Assembly: GCF_002368095.1 (NCBI RefSeq)
Contig: NZ_AP018227.1
Location: forward strand, 4,675,782 to 4,739,781
Reading direction: 5' to 3'
Source: Calothrix parasitica NIES-267
GTDB taxonomy: Bacteria > Cyanobacteriota > Cyanobacteriia > Cyanobacteriales > Nostocaceae
DNA: 64,000 bases
How positions within the stretch are numbered: position 1 is the first letter of the stretch; each line of letters starts with the position of its first letter. Below are positions 25,690 through 34,719 of this stretch, in pieces. A model generated the notes under the pieces. That model had not been told where the DNA came from. It saw nothing but the letters and a program-made list of their open reading frames with translations, and made no database searches. A program made the position numbers and the translations under genes.

Positions 25690-26613
25690 TTGAATCAGGC
25701 GACGCTGCACCAGTTAAGAGTGTTTGAAGCAGCGGCTAGGCACGGAAGTTTTACTCGCGCTGCTGAGGAGTTGTTTCTTACACAACCCACCATTTCCATG
25801 CAGATAAAGCAGTTAACAAAATCTGTAGGAATCCCTTTATTTGAACAGGTTGGTAAACGCTTGTACCTTACGGAAGCAGGAAGAGAATTGTTTACTACCT
25901 GCAAAGAAATATTCGATACTTTGGCTCAATTCGAGATGAAAGTAGCGGATTTAAAAGGTTTAAAGCAAGGACAATTGCGATTATCTGTAATTACCACAGC
26001 TAAATATTTTGTTCCGCGTTTATTAGGCTCGTTTTGTCAACTTTATCCAGGAATTGAAATTTCTTTGCAGGTCACAAACCATGAAGGAATTCTGGAGCGA
26101 ATGGGGAATAACCAAGATGATTTGTACATTATGAGTCAAGTTCCAGAACATCTTGACGTACATTGTGAAGCATTTTTAGAAAATCCTTTAGTCGTTTTAG
26201 CACCAGTTAATCATCCTTTAGCTTCCGAAAAGAATATTCCGATATCGAGGTTAGCGTCTGAACCTTTTATCATGCGCGAACCTGGTTCTGGAACTAGAAG
26301 AGCGGTACAAAAATTGTTTGATGAAGAGGAAGTTGATGTAAAAGTTAAACTAGAATTAGGTAGTAATGAAGCGATTAAACAAGCTATTGCTGGTGGTTTA
26401 GGAATATCGGTTCTATCAAGTCATACTTTGATGCCTTATGCAGAAGATTTAACTATTTTAGATGTAGAGCATTTTCCTATCAAACGTAATTGGTATATGG
26501 TTTATCCTAATGGAAAACAGTTATCTATTGTTGGACATACCTATTTTGAATATTTACTAGAAGCTGCCAAGCAATTTGCTTCTGAAGCACCTTCATATGG
26601 CAAAGTCGGATAG
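25690..26613 (+). CDS. LysR-type regulator of CO2-concentrating genes (CcmR/RbcR/CmpR type)
   Basis: 307 residues from a TTG start at 25690. The winged HTH is at 1-65 (LHQLRVFEAAARHGSFTRAA, LTQPTISMQIKQLTKSVG), and the effector domain follows (IVVL-like LENPLVVLAPVNHPLA, EPFIMREPGSGTRRAVQKLF, AIAGGLGISVLSSHTL). The close resemblance to RbcR/CmpR/NdhR proteins, which sense 2-phosphoglycolate, RuBP or 2-oxoglutarate, together with its place behind ccmO, points to control of carbon genes, possibly both divergent sets here. Which of the three paralogues it is cannot be settled by eye, so no symbol is given. Confidence 0.88.
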   Translation: MNQATLHQLRVFEAAARHGSFTRAAEELFLTQPTISMQIKQLTKSVGIPLFEQVGKRLYLTEAGRELFTTCKEIFDTLAQFEMKVADLKGLKQGQLRLSVITTAKYFVPRLLGSFCQLYPGIEISLQVTNHEGILERMGNNQDDLYIMSQVPEHLDVHCEAFLENPLVVLAPVNHPLASEKNIPISRLASEPFIMREPGSGTRRAVQKLFDEEEVDVKVKLELGSNEAIKQAIAGGLGISVLSSHTLMPYAEDLTILDVEHFPIKRNWYMVYPNGKQLSIVGHTYFEYLLEAAKQFASEAPSYGKVG

Positions 26614-26799
26614 GGGATGGGGGATTGGGAATTGGGAGTAGGGAATAAAAAATAATATTTATTTTTAAAACCCGTTAATAAAGCTAATTTCTAAAGTACA
26701 GAAATGGTTTCAAGTTTTTATCAAACAATTACAGCACTTTGTAAGTAGATGAAGTACATATCTCAAAACCTCACCCCCAACCCCTCTCCTTGTTAAGGA

Positions 26800-26942
26800 T
26801 ACTGTGTACACACATCTCGTAGATCCCCCCTAACCCCCCTTAAAAAGGGGGGAATCTGAATTAAAGTCCTCCTTTTTAAGGGGGATATAGGGGGATCTAA
26901 ACACTATGAAAGCAATTTAGAGTACTTGTGTGTACACGGTAG
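26800..26942. mobile_element. MITE-like element inserted in a Family B palindrome
   Basis: About 143 bp with terminal inverted repeats TACTGTGTACACACA at the left (26800) and TGTGTGTACACGGTA(G) at the right (ends 26942), 14 of 15 matching. It is flanked by a 12-bp direct repeat CCTTGTTAAGGA at 26788-26799 and 26943-26954. Removing it restores a perfect 25-bp Family B palindrome. It has no coding capacity. Its centre (26821-26898) is itself a palindrome from AGATCCCCCC to GGGGGATCT. Long target duplications are known for some IS4-type elements; the parent family here is unknown. Confidence 0.85.
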
Positions 26943-27518
26943 CCTTGTTAAGGAGAGGGGAGATGAAGCACAGCTTTATCGAGGTGAGGTCAAGCTGTAC
27001 CTGAGTTGCTTGATAAACGCTATAACTAGTTTGATTGTAAAATTAGCTGCAATCATAACCCGTAGAAAAATTTGCGATCGCACCTGAATTGGTTGTGCCT
27101 ACAAAGCTTACCGCACAAAGGTAAACGAGACTTTTTGCAGTAAGTTTTATCATTACCGAGTTATGGAATAATTTGCTACAAAGATATAGCACTTTTCGGT
27201 TGAGTGAAATACACTTTGATAGACCTCACCCCAGCCCCTCTCCGATATCTTGGAGAAGGGTTTGTAGTCAGGACTTAAGTCCTTTAATGACAGCGATAAA
27301 TCGCTTACTACGAACTCTGTTACCTGTCAAAATTAATCAGACAAAGTACTCGATACAGCAAGGAAGAAGGAAGAAGGAAGAAGGAAGAAGGGACAAAAGT
27401 TGTAGCCATGAACCAATGCCAAATAAATATATAATTTAAATTCGTAGCAGCTTACATAGCCTGTCCCTGCGTTTGAGGGAAAACAAATTAGTAAATATCG
27501 ATACAAGTCTAAATATTC

Positions 27519-27548
27519 GGAGACGTAGCACTGCTACGTCTCTACATT
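27519..27548. repeat. Family C palindrome, copy 1
   Basis: GGAGACGTAGCACTGCTACG with its completion, a compact 24-bp dyad GAGACGTAGCA/TGCTACGTCTC. Further copies are at 34455, 34690, 41030 (altered), 44089 and 51930. Copies 1 and 3 also share the flanking word TAAATATTCG and the 3' TACATT. Confidence 0.8.
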
Positions 27549-27711
27549 AGTGATAGGTATTAAAACAAACTTATTTAATCAAGTTTGCTCGGTCTTTCCG
27601 GAGGAAAAATTACAAATTACAAATTACAAATTACAACATTTATTGACGGCTATGCTTGAATCGATTAACAATTAACCTGCATGACCGTTCGCAATAAAGG
27701 AAAAACTGGCA

Positions 27712-29328
27712 GTGGTTTACCAGGAAATACCATCTCCGCGTAAAATTGTAGAAACAGATGTTATAGCAGTTGCTGTATATACAAATAAAGCACTGATAAC
27801 GCGCCGTGGTGTAGTTGAATTAAACGGTATTGAGCGGGAGTTGATAGTCTCTCAATTGCCAGTAAGTATTGAAACAGATTCTGTCAGGGTTAGCGGTCAA
27901 GGAGATGTGGGAGTACGCTTGTTGGGTGTGAATGTAGAGCGCATTTACGCTACCGAGTCAGTAGTAGCACGGGTATCGCAGTTAAATCAACAAGTAGAGC
28001 AGTTGGAAGCACAGAAGCGTCAATTTCAAGCTCAAATGGATGCTTTAGCGTTGCAGTCGCGGTTTATAGAAGGTTTACGAGAGAAAACTGAAGAGCAATT
28101 TTCGATTAGTTTGGCTCGTAAAAGTATTAGTTTGAGCGAAACTTTGGATTTAGTCAATTTTCTTGGTAGTCAATATACTGAATATGCTATTTCTACAGAA
28201 GATTATAAAAATCAGCAGCGAGAATTAGATAAGCAGTTAGAGGTTTTGTATGCTTCTTTAAAACAAATTGAATCACCACAACCCCAAGAAAGTTTTAATT
28301 TAACCGTGGGAATTGAAAGCACGGGTTCGGGACAGTTCGAGCTTGAAGTTTCTTATGTGGTTAATCGCGCTAGTTGGAAACCACTTTACGATATTCGAGT
28401 TGATAGCAAAACCAAAAACGTAAACTTGGGATATTTGGGCCAAATAACTCAAAATACTGATGAAAACTGGACCAATGTAAATCTGACCCTTTCTACAGCT
28501 AAACCTGGTAGCGGTACTTTACCACCGAACCCACAACCTTGGTATATTGACATTCTCGATATTATAGAACCACAAACAATTATGAGAAGACGACTTTCTA
28601 AAAAATCTCGTAATTTTGATTTTGATGATGATAATGTCGAAGCGAAAATAGAAGAGTTAGAAAACGCAAGAATTGAAGCAGATGTAATTACAGCAGAAGT
28701 ATTACAAGAAGGAAATGTTGTTAACTTTAATTTAGACAGTAGTGGAAATATACCTAGCGATGGGGCACCACATAAAATTACAATTTTCCAAGATGATTAT
28801 CCTTGTAATTTTCACTATATAGCAATGCCGCGTTTGGTAAGCTTTGCTTATTTACAAGCTAAAGCCAAAAATAATCCTAGCGGTGCTACTTTGTTACCGG
28901 GGAAAGCCAATGTATTCCGCGATAATATCTTTGTCGGAACTTCCGAGTTAGAAAATACAGTACCCGGTGAAGAATTTAAATTAAACTTAGGAATTGACGA
29001 AGGGGTGAAAATCAAACGCGATTTAGTTGAACGTGAAGTCGATAAAAAGTTTATTGGTAAACTTCGGAAAATCACCTATGCATATCGATTACAGGTTAGT
29101 AACTTACTCGACACCGAAGCGCAATTAGAACTTATCGAACAATTACCAATCAGCCGTAACGAACAAATAAAAGTACGACTCAACCGAACAAACCCCCAAA
29201 TTCAATCCGGTGAAATGGGGATATTGCGATGGAATTTAACCCTTCAAGCACAAGAGAAACAAGAAATTTATTATCAATTTACCATCGAGCATCCCCCACA
29301 GTTAATAGTTAAGGGGTTGGATATTTGA
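27712..29328 (+). CDS. MuiA family protein (DUF4139/DUF4140)
   Basis: 538 residues from a GTG start at 27712. The N-terminal DUF4140 domain (VIAVAVYTNKALITRRGVVE, GERELIV-like ELIVSQLPVSIETDSVRVSG) is followed by a coiled coil at about 88-125 (SQLNQQVEQLEAQKRQFQAQ). The DUF4139 domain occupies the C-terminal two thirds (YVVNRASWKPLYDIRVDS, YRLQVSNLLDTEAQLELIEQ, WNLTLQAQEKQEIYYQFTI). The family is named after a mucoidy inhibitor; the molecular function is unknown and may concern the cell surface. No signal peptide is seen. It converges with the LRV-repeat gene. Confidence 0.85.
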   Translation: MVYQEIPSPRKIVETDVIAVAVYTNKALITRRGVVELNGIERELIVSQLPVSIETDSVRVSGQGDVGVRLLGVNVERIYATESVVARVSQLNQQVEQLEAQKRQFQAQMDALALQSRFIEGLREKTEEQFSISLARKSISLSETLDLVNFLGSQYTEYAISTEDYKNQQRELDKQLEVLYASLKQIESPQPQESFNLTVGIESTGSGQFELEVSYVVNRASWKPLYDIRVDSKTKNVNLGYLGQITQNTDENWTNVNLTLSTAKPGSGTLPPNPQPWYIDILDIIEPQTIMRRRLSKKSRNFDFDDDNVEAKIEELENARIEADVITAEVLQEGNVVNFNLDSSGNIPSDGAPHKITIFQDDYPCNFHYIAMPRLVSFAYLQAKAKNNPSGATLLPGKANVFRDNIFVGTSELENTVPGEEFKLNLGIDEGVKIKRDLVEREVDKKFIGKLRKITYAYRLQVSNLLDTEAQLELIEQLPISRNEQIKVRLNRTNPQIQSGEMGILRWNLTLQAQEKQEIYYQFTIEHPPQLIVKGLDI

Positions 29329-29336
29329 TACAGGTT

Positions 29337-29535
29337 AGAGGTTAAAGGTTAAAGGTTAAAGGTTAGGAGTTAGGAGTTAGGAGTTAAGAATTAGGAGTTA
29401 AGAGTTAAGAGTTAAAAGTAGTGCGAGCATCTTGCTCGCTGGTAGCTGGTAGCTAGCGAGCAAGATGCTCGCACTACTACTATTCGTCTTTTCCCCATCC
29501 CCCCATCTCCCCATCTCCCCATCCCCTTGTCTCCC
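29337..29535. repeat. Heptamers and 23-bp inverted repeat between convergent genes
   Basis: The gap between muiA-like and LRV genes holds GGTTAAAGGTTAAAGG and GTTAGGAGTTAGGAG repeats. A perfect 23-bp inverted repeat follows, with arms 29418-29440 and 29455-29477 (core GCGAGCATCTTGCTCGC), then CCCCATCTCCCCATC repeats. The long hairpin could end transcription from both sides; the arms themselves are internally palindromic. Confidence 0.75.
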
Positions 29536-29542
29536 CATCCCC

Positions 29543-31810
29543 CTATCCCCTGAAAGCTGCTGCACGAACAACTCGATTCCCGTCGCGAGTTAAAGCTGTA
29601 CGTATATCATCCGGTGTGTTGGGGTTTTGAGCGATTGCGTATCTTTCTAACCAAGATGACGAATGAATGTTTTGCGCTAATATTTCGCTTGGTGTTGAGG
29701 GATGTAGGAAGACGAGTAAGCGAGTATATATGGGAGTAAAAGAAGTAATGCAATCTGCTAGAATTTGACTGATTTTGTCTGGAGAGCGTTTTATCAAAGC
29801 TTTGACAGCTGCTTGCTTGATTTGATTGTCTGGTTTTCCTAAAATTGCTAGCTGTTGGAGAATATTTAAGGATGTGTGGGGATGATTTGCAACAGCAATC
29901 GTAATTGCATCATCTTTATCTACTGCTAGTAGTTCTAGTAAACTGCTCGGAGTGTTGGGATTTTCAGCGACTCCGAGACGCACCATATTAACTCTGTCTT
30001 CTGCTAGCTGCTTGAGTAGATTTTTGTCGATGTTGGGATGACGTGCAACCCCCTGACGAATGATTACCCATTTGCTAGTAGAAAGTTGATTGAGGGTTTG
30101 TGGGGATGTATTTTTATTTTTAAGAATATCAAGCTGTTGTAGGAGACTTGCAGGAGCATAGGGGTTATTAATTGCTGCTTCTCTAACTGTTCTGTGTTTA
30201 TCTTGAATCAGTTGTATGAGGGTTTCTTGAGGGGTTTTTAAATTTTTGGCTGCTATAGTACGTACTTCCCAACGATGATGTTTTGCTAGCTGTTTGAGGG
30301 TCATGCTCGAAGTGTTGCGATGACGAGCTACAGTAGTACAAATTTTTAGGTCAGAAGTTTGCGCTAAACACTGTAAGGTGTTGGCAGGGGTTTTGGAATT
30401 ATGAGAAAGATTGCTGAGTGCGGTTTCCAGAATCGAATTATCTTCTTTATCAATAAGTTTTTCTAAAACGTGAATGGGAGTATTGGGATGTTGTGCGACT
30501 CTTTGACGAGTATCGTAATTGCTGCTTTCTGCCATTGCCGTTAACAGATTGGGGTCGTAGACGGCGTATGCTGGCATAATTGGGATGCCTTGGGCGCGGG
30601 CAGTGTTTATATAGTCGTGTATTGTAGTTTTTTGAGCTAAAAAATCATTTTTTGCGGGATTATTGGGATGGGAGGCGACAATTTTAGCAATCCAAGCATC
30701 ATTATCCGTGGCTAATTGTTCTAGCGCTTCTGCGGTTGAATTGACGTTTAGGGCTACAGCTTTACGTACCATTACATCTTCATCGCTTGCTAATCGTAAT
30801 AATACTTCTCCGGGAGTGTTGAAATGAGCTGCAACACCTAAGCGAATCCGCATCCATTGACTCGTAGAAAGTTGTCTGAGAATATCTACAGATGTCACCG
30901 GATTTTCTGTTGCTTCTAATTGCAGTTGAAACTGCTGGTGTAAAGTTAAGGGTGTGAGGGGATGATTAGCTATAGCTTCCCGGACAATATCGCTCACGTC
31001 TCCCATTAAATCTTCAACAATATTTATCGGAGTGCGAGGATTTTGAGCAACCATTGCACGTACCCGACTGTAGCTATCTTTGGCTAATACAGCTAAAATA
31101 TCTTCCGAACTATCTAAACTACCAGCAATATGTAAACGTACTTCAGCATCCAGAGTTTTCAACAGATAATCGGGTACAGCACCAATAGCCCATAAATACA
31201 TTTCAGATTGGCGATCGCGTGGTAAATTTGTAGTTTGCATTGCTCCGAAAGCAGCTTCATCCCAGCCATGCTGCATTTCTCCACCCAAAGAAACGTGTAA
31301 AAAAGCAGCTTCAGCAACTTCTATATTTTGTACCTGAGTTAATGCTCGCAAAGCTGTTTTGGGTGTTTTTGGATTCATAGCAATGGTCAGCAAAACTTCC
31401 ACATCATCATGATTGGTTGCCAATTCTAGAAAGGATGGTGGTACCTCATCTAGCTTCAACAAGCTTTGCAAAGTAACAATAGGGATATCCGAGACAAAAT
31501 TTGGATTTTCCAATAACAGTAAATAAAATACCGGGTTATCCAACAGTTGCTGAGGAAATTCTGCTCCTAATTCTAATAAAATTTCTGTAGGGGTATTAGG
31601 ATTAGCTGCAATATTTTTCCGAATCAGAGTATCAGAATTACTACTTAAATGCTGTAAAAATTGAGGAGCAGTATTTGCATTTTTAGCTACAATTCTTGTT
31701 AACTCAATATTAACTTTAGCTAACTCTTCTAACCGCTGTGGCGAAGTGTTCTCGTTTGCTGCTTCTAGCCGAAGTTCTGGTAATTTCGGTTCTGGGAAAC
31801 GATTAGCCAT
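29543..31810 (-). CDS. Large LRV (leucine-rich repeat variant) protein
   Basis: 755 residues built almost entirely of about 23- to 30-residue repeats of the pattern (I/V)RxxVAxNPNTPxExLxxLAxD (for example VRLGVAENPNTPSSLLELLA, IIRQGVARHPNIDKNLLKQL). This is the LRV family, an alpha-solenoid related to HEAT repeats. At least fifteen to twenty units are visible, with a more degenerate section around residues 185-235. It has no signal peptide, membrane segment or catalytic domain, so a scaffold or binding role in the cytoplasm is likely. The LRV prototype is a nitrogen-fixation-linked protein in Azotobacter, but no such link is seen here. Confidence 0.82.
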   Translation of the reverse strand: MANRFPEPKLPELRLEAANENTSPQRLEELAKVNIELTRIVAKNANTAPQFLQHLSSNSDTLIRKNIAANPNTPTEILLELGAEFPQQLLDNPVFYLLLLENPNFVSDIPIVTLQSLLKLDEVPPSFLELATNHDDVEVLLTIAMNPKTPKTALRALTQVQNIEVAEAAFLHVSLGGEMQHGWDEAAFGAMQTTNLPRDRQSEMYLWAIGAVPDYLLKTLDAEVRLHIAGSLDSSEDILAVLAKDSYSRVRAMVAQNPRTPINIVEDLMGDVSDIVREAIANHPLTPLTLHQQFQLQLEATENPVTSVDILRQLSTSQWMRIRLGVAAHFNTPGEVLLRLASDEDVMVRKAVALNVNSTAEALEQLATDNDAWIAKIVASHPNNPAKNDFLAQKTTIHDYINTARAQGIPIMPAYAVYDPNLLTAMAESSNYDTRQRVAQHPNTPIHVLEKLIDKEDNSILETALSNLSHNSKTPANTLQCLAQTSDLKICTTVARHRNTSSMTLKQLAKHHRWEVRTIAAKNLKTPQETLIQLIQDKHRTVREAAINNPYAPASLLQQLDILKNKNTSPQTLNQLSTSKWVIIRQGVARHPNIDKNLLKQLAEDRVNMVRLGVAENPNTPSSLLELLAVDKDDAITIAVANHPHTSLNILQQLAILGKPDNQIKQAAVKALIKRSPDKISQILADCITSFTPIYTRLLVFLHPSTPSEILAQNIHSSSWLERYAIAQNPNTPDDIRTALTRDGNRVVRAAAFRG

Positions 31811-32542
31811 AGCGAATAATTAGTAAATAAGAAGGAATAAAATAAAAAGTTTCTCAAGAAGTATGATTATATAACTTCTCGTATTTATATAGAATTCGTC
31901 AAGAGTAAACAGTTAAAAATCAGCTATCATTTAACATTTTACTAAAGTCATATAGATTACAAATCATAATTTTGGTTTGATATCGAATTATATAAATTTT
32001 CTCCCGAACACAAGAGAGTTTCGGTAGCAATATCAACTGTTTATGAAAAAAAGATATTAAATCAGTAATTGAGAATTTTTAATTGTGATTGGTAGCTGGA
32101 GACGGAAATAGATAAGAATAATAATTTACGACATAATTCCTGTAAAGAATATCTAACGATATAGAAAATGGTGTGATTATTGCTTGTTATTATATTGTTC
32201 TTATTTTTTTTACAAAGATAAATTAGCAATAGCACCTGAATTATCAAAAAAGAAGAAGACAAGAATGTATTAACAATAAAAAGATTATCATAAATATATT
32301 ATTCTTATCCATTACTTATTATCCCTTCCCAATAATTGTCTTTCAACATACAATCTTTAACTATTTTTATCAATATTAAATGATTCCTTTTTAACCAAAA
32401 GTTAATTATGATTTTTTTAATTAAATAACGGTTTGATAGAACACGATTATGGTGCAAATCAAAAGAAATTCAAGCTATCTTTATTAAAGAATACGTATTT
32501 ATTAAAATACATGATTCTAAGTATTTTAACTTAATTAAAAAC
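31811..32542. other. 732-bp AT-rich gap before the Septu-type locus
   Basis: Very AT-rich and free of convincing genes on both strands. It separates the divergent LRV gene and ptuA. I looked for a reverse transcriptase or retron-like RNA next to ptuA and saw none. No repeat family of this window occurs in it, which is unusual for gaps of this size here. Confidence 0.5.
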
Positions 32543-33799
32543 ATGCAAATTAAGCGTATTGAAATGCAGTCTTTTCGCGGAATCGGCAACATGGTGCTGG
32601 AATTCCAAGAAAAAGAACCGAACGTAATTATTGGTATTAACGGTGTCGGTAAATCTAGTATTTTAGAATGCATTGCAATTCTTTTATCACGCTATACAAA
32701 ACCAGTTCAGTATCCTACAACTTCGGGAAGATTGTTTCAGGAAACCGATATTTCTACCGGAAGTGAAGAAACTCGGAATCAGATTACAGTTGAAACTGAT
32801 AAAGGTGAAGTAACCTGGTGTCTTTCTAAGCAAATAAAAAAGCGTAGTAAAGCTGCTAGTAGCGATTTAAGCGAGTTACGCAACTTCATTGAAGAAACTC
32901 ACGAAAATTTAAAAAATAGTTCTGAATATAATTTACCCGTTATCGTTCATTATGGCGTGAATCGCGCCGTCCTGGAAATTCCTTTGAGGGGTCGCAAAAA
33001 GCACTCTAAAGACCGGGTAAGCGCTTACGAACAATCCTTAGACAGCGTACAAATAAACTTTAATAGCTTCTTCCAATGGTTCAGAAAGCTAGAAGATTTA
33101 GAAAACGAACAAAGACTTGATGATTCTGATTTTGTTAACCATCAATTAGAAGCAGTTAGACAAGCAATTTATTCTTTGATTACAGGTTTATCTAACTTAA
33201 GAATTCGTCGTTCTCCATTAAGAATGACTGTCAAAAAACAAGATAGAGAACTGAACGTTAATCAGCTATCCGATGGAGAAAAATGCTTACTCGCAATGGT
33301 AGGAGATTTAGCTCGGAGATTAGCAATTGCAAATCCCGGACTTGAGGACCCATTACTAGGTGACGGTATCGTTTTAATCGACGAAATCGAGTTGCATTTA
33401 CATCCTAGATGGCAAAGAGATATTATTCCAGCGTTGAAAAAAACTTTCCCTAACTGTCAGTTTATTGTTACTACTCACTCACCTCAAGTAATTAGTCACG
33501 TTCAACCCGAAGGAGTCTTCATTTTAGAAAGAGATGAATCAGAAGGGCTGATTATTATGAGTCCCGAAGGTTCCTACGGAAGAGATAGCAATAGCATCTT
33601 AGAAGACTTGATGGAAGTACCCGAAAGACCGCAAAAAATCAAAGATAGTTTACAGCAACTATTCAAATTTATTGACGACGGAAACTTAGAAGGTGCGAAA
33701 GAATTACGCGGAGAATTAGCAGCAGAAATTGGCGACGATGAACCCGAATTTGTTCGAGCAGATGTACTAATTCGACGTAAGGAAATTCTCAAAAAATGA
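32543..33799 (+). CDS. ptuA: Septu-type ATPase PtuA
   Basis: 418 residues of a RecF/SMC-like ABC ATPase. Walker A is GINGVGKS (31-38), the signature LSDGEK (242-247), Walker B IVLIDEIELHLHP (276-288) and the H-loop VTTHSPQV (309-316). The middle (100-200) is a short charged helical insertion rather than a long coiled coil. The C-terminus (FIDDGNLEGAKELRGELAAE) is typical of PtuA-like and Ec78-type defence ATPases. Its stop overlaps the ATG of an HNH nuclease gene (ATGA at 33796), the standard ptuA-ptuB layout. In Septu the ATPase forms a complex with the nuclease and senses phage infection. Confidence 0.83.
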   Translation: MQIKRIEMQSFRGIGNMVLEFQEKEPNVIIGINGVGKSSILECIAILLSRYTKPVQYPTTSGRLFQETDISTGSEETRNQITVETDKGEVTWCLSKQIKKRSKAASSDLSELRNFIEETHENLKNSSEYNLPVIVHYGVNRAVLEIPLRGRKKHSKDRVSAYEQSLDSVQINFNSFFQWFRKLEDLENEQRLDDSDFVNHQLEAVRQAIYSLITGLSNLRIRRSPLRMTVKKQDRELNVNQLSDGEKCLLAMVGDLARRLAIANPGLEDPLLGDGIVLIDEIELHLHPRWQRDIIPALKKTFPNCQFIVTTHSPQVISHVQPEGVFILERDESEGLIIMSPEGSYGRDSNSILEDLMEVPERPQKIKDSLQQLFKFIDDGNLEGAKELRGELAAEIGDDEPEFVRADVLIRRKEILKK

Positions 33800-34437
33800 A
33801 ACATATAGATAAGGGTTCGGAGCCACAAAGCTTAACAGCTTATAACAAAAAAGTAAGTGCAAGTACAAAGTGGAAATCCTTTAATCGTAAAGTTAAAAAT
33901 GATGTTTACGATTCCATACTTCACGAACAAGGATACATCTGCTGTTACTGTGGAATTCGGATTCATCGCAAAAAATGCCACATCGAACATTACCGACCAA
34001 AAAGTAAATACACCCATCTGACATTTGATTACAGCAATTTAATTTCTTCCTGTCAGGGAGAAGACGAACAAAGACCAACCAAACCCGTACATTGCGGACA
34101 TAAAAAAGGTGGTTGGTTCGACGAAGGTTTAATGATTTCCCCATTAGACCCTAACTGTAGCAGCTACTTCAGATATACCGGAGCGGGGGAGATTTTACCG
34201 ACACAAGACCCCCTACATCAACAAGCTGCTGAAACTACCATCAAAATGCTAGCGCTAGATATTAATAAATTGAAGAAAATGCGCCGGAAAGTAGTTGATG
34301 GAGTGATTCAAGCGACACAGGATTTGTCCGAAGAGGAAATTAAAGAATTAGCCGAAGCTTGGTTAGAGAGAGATACAAGCGAGAGATACGAACCCTTTTG
34401 GGCGACTATTGATTATGTAATGAAGCAGTTTTATTAG
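33796..34437 (+). CDS. ptuB: Septu-type HNH nuclease PtuB
   Basis: 213 residues of the HNH family that I know as TIGR02646, the usual PtuB component. The core is YICCYCG (Cys49/Cys52), the catalytic HIEHYRPKS (62-70), YSNLISSCQG (Cys86) and HCGHKKGG (Cys100), giving a zinc-bound beta-beta-alpha metal site. The C-terminal half is helical (LALDINKLKKMRRKVVDGVI) and ends PFWATIDYVMKQFY. It would cut nucleic acid once released or activated by PtuA. It overlaps ptuA by 4 bp and is followed by direct repeats and Family C palindromes, consistent with mobile defence DNA. Confidence 0.83.
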   Translation: MKHIDKGSEPQSLTAYNKKVSASTKWKSFNRKVKNDVYDSILHEQGYICCYCGIRIHRKKCHIEHYRPKSKYTHLTFDYSNLISSCQGEDEQRPTKPVHCGHKKGGWFDEGLMISPLDPNCSSYFRYTGAGEILPTQDPLHQQAAETTIKMLALDINKLKKMRRKVVDGVIQATQDLSEEEIKELAEAWLERDTSERYEPFWATIDYVMKQFY

Positions 34438-34454
34438 GTTAATTTTGGATTAAA

Positions 34455-34719
34455 TGTAGAGACGTAGCACTGCTACGTCTCCTTCAATGTGGAATCAAAT
34501 GTTCATATTTTTATCTTCTAAATCAACAGTTTTCTTATCAAGATAATGGTGCGTTACTAAATTATGAAAATAGAGATAATTAATAGTTTTTTTATCAAGA
34601 TAATGGTGCGTTACCGTATTATCGCAATTGTAGTGGTGTAATCAAATTATCTCGCACCCTCTCTCACCCTTATTTATCCATAAATATTCGGAGACGTAGC
34701 ACTGCTACGTCTTTACATT
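34455..34719. repeat. Two Family C palindromes and a 23-bp direct repeat after ptuB
   Basis: Family C copies lie at 34455-34482 and 34690-34719. Between them, a 23-bp word starting TTATCAAGATAATGG and ending GCGTTAC occurs at 34535-34557 and again at 34592-34614. The block separates ptuB from the convergent HDAC-like gene. Confidence 0.72.

Larger units (their letters stand above)
26614..27711. other. 1.1-kb repeat-rich intergenic region
   Basis: No convincing gene. It holds, in order: heptamer-like GGGGATTGGGAATTGGGAG, a Family B palindrome interrupted by a MITE (listed separately), a HIP1 octamer at 27074, a shorter Family B-like block (about 27222-27262), GGAAGAAGGAAGAAGG triplet-like repeats at 27360-27390, a Family C palindrome (27519-27548) and TTACAAATTACAAA repeats before muiA. 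An 88-codon frame at 27173 runs through these repeats and is not a gene. Confidence 0.7.

Noticed and set aside
27173-27439. 88-codon frame
   Set aside because: It runs through Family B-like DNA and AAGGAAG repeats, has no family resemblance and no ribosome-binding site.
31811-32542. Retron upstream of ptuA
   Set aside because: No reverse transcriptase frame and no inverted msr-msd repeats are present, so the locus is treated as stand-alone Septu.
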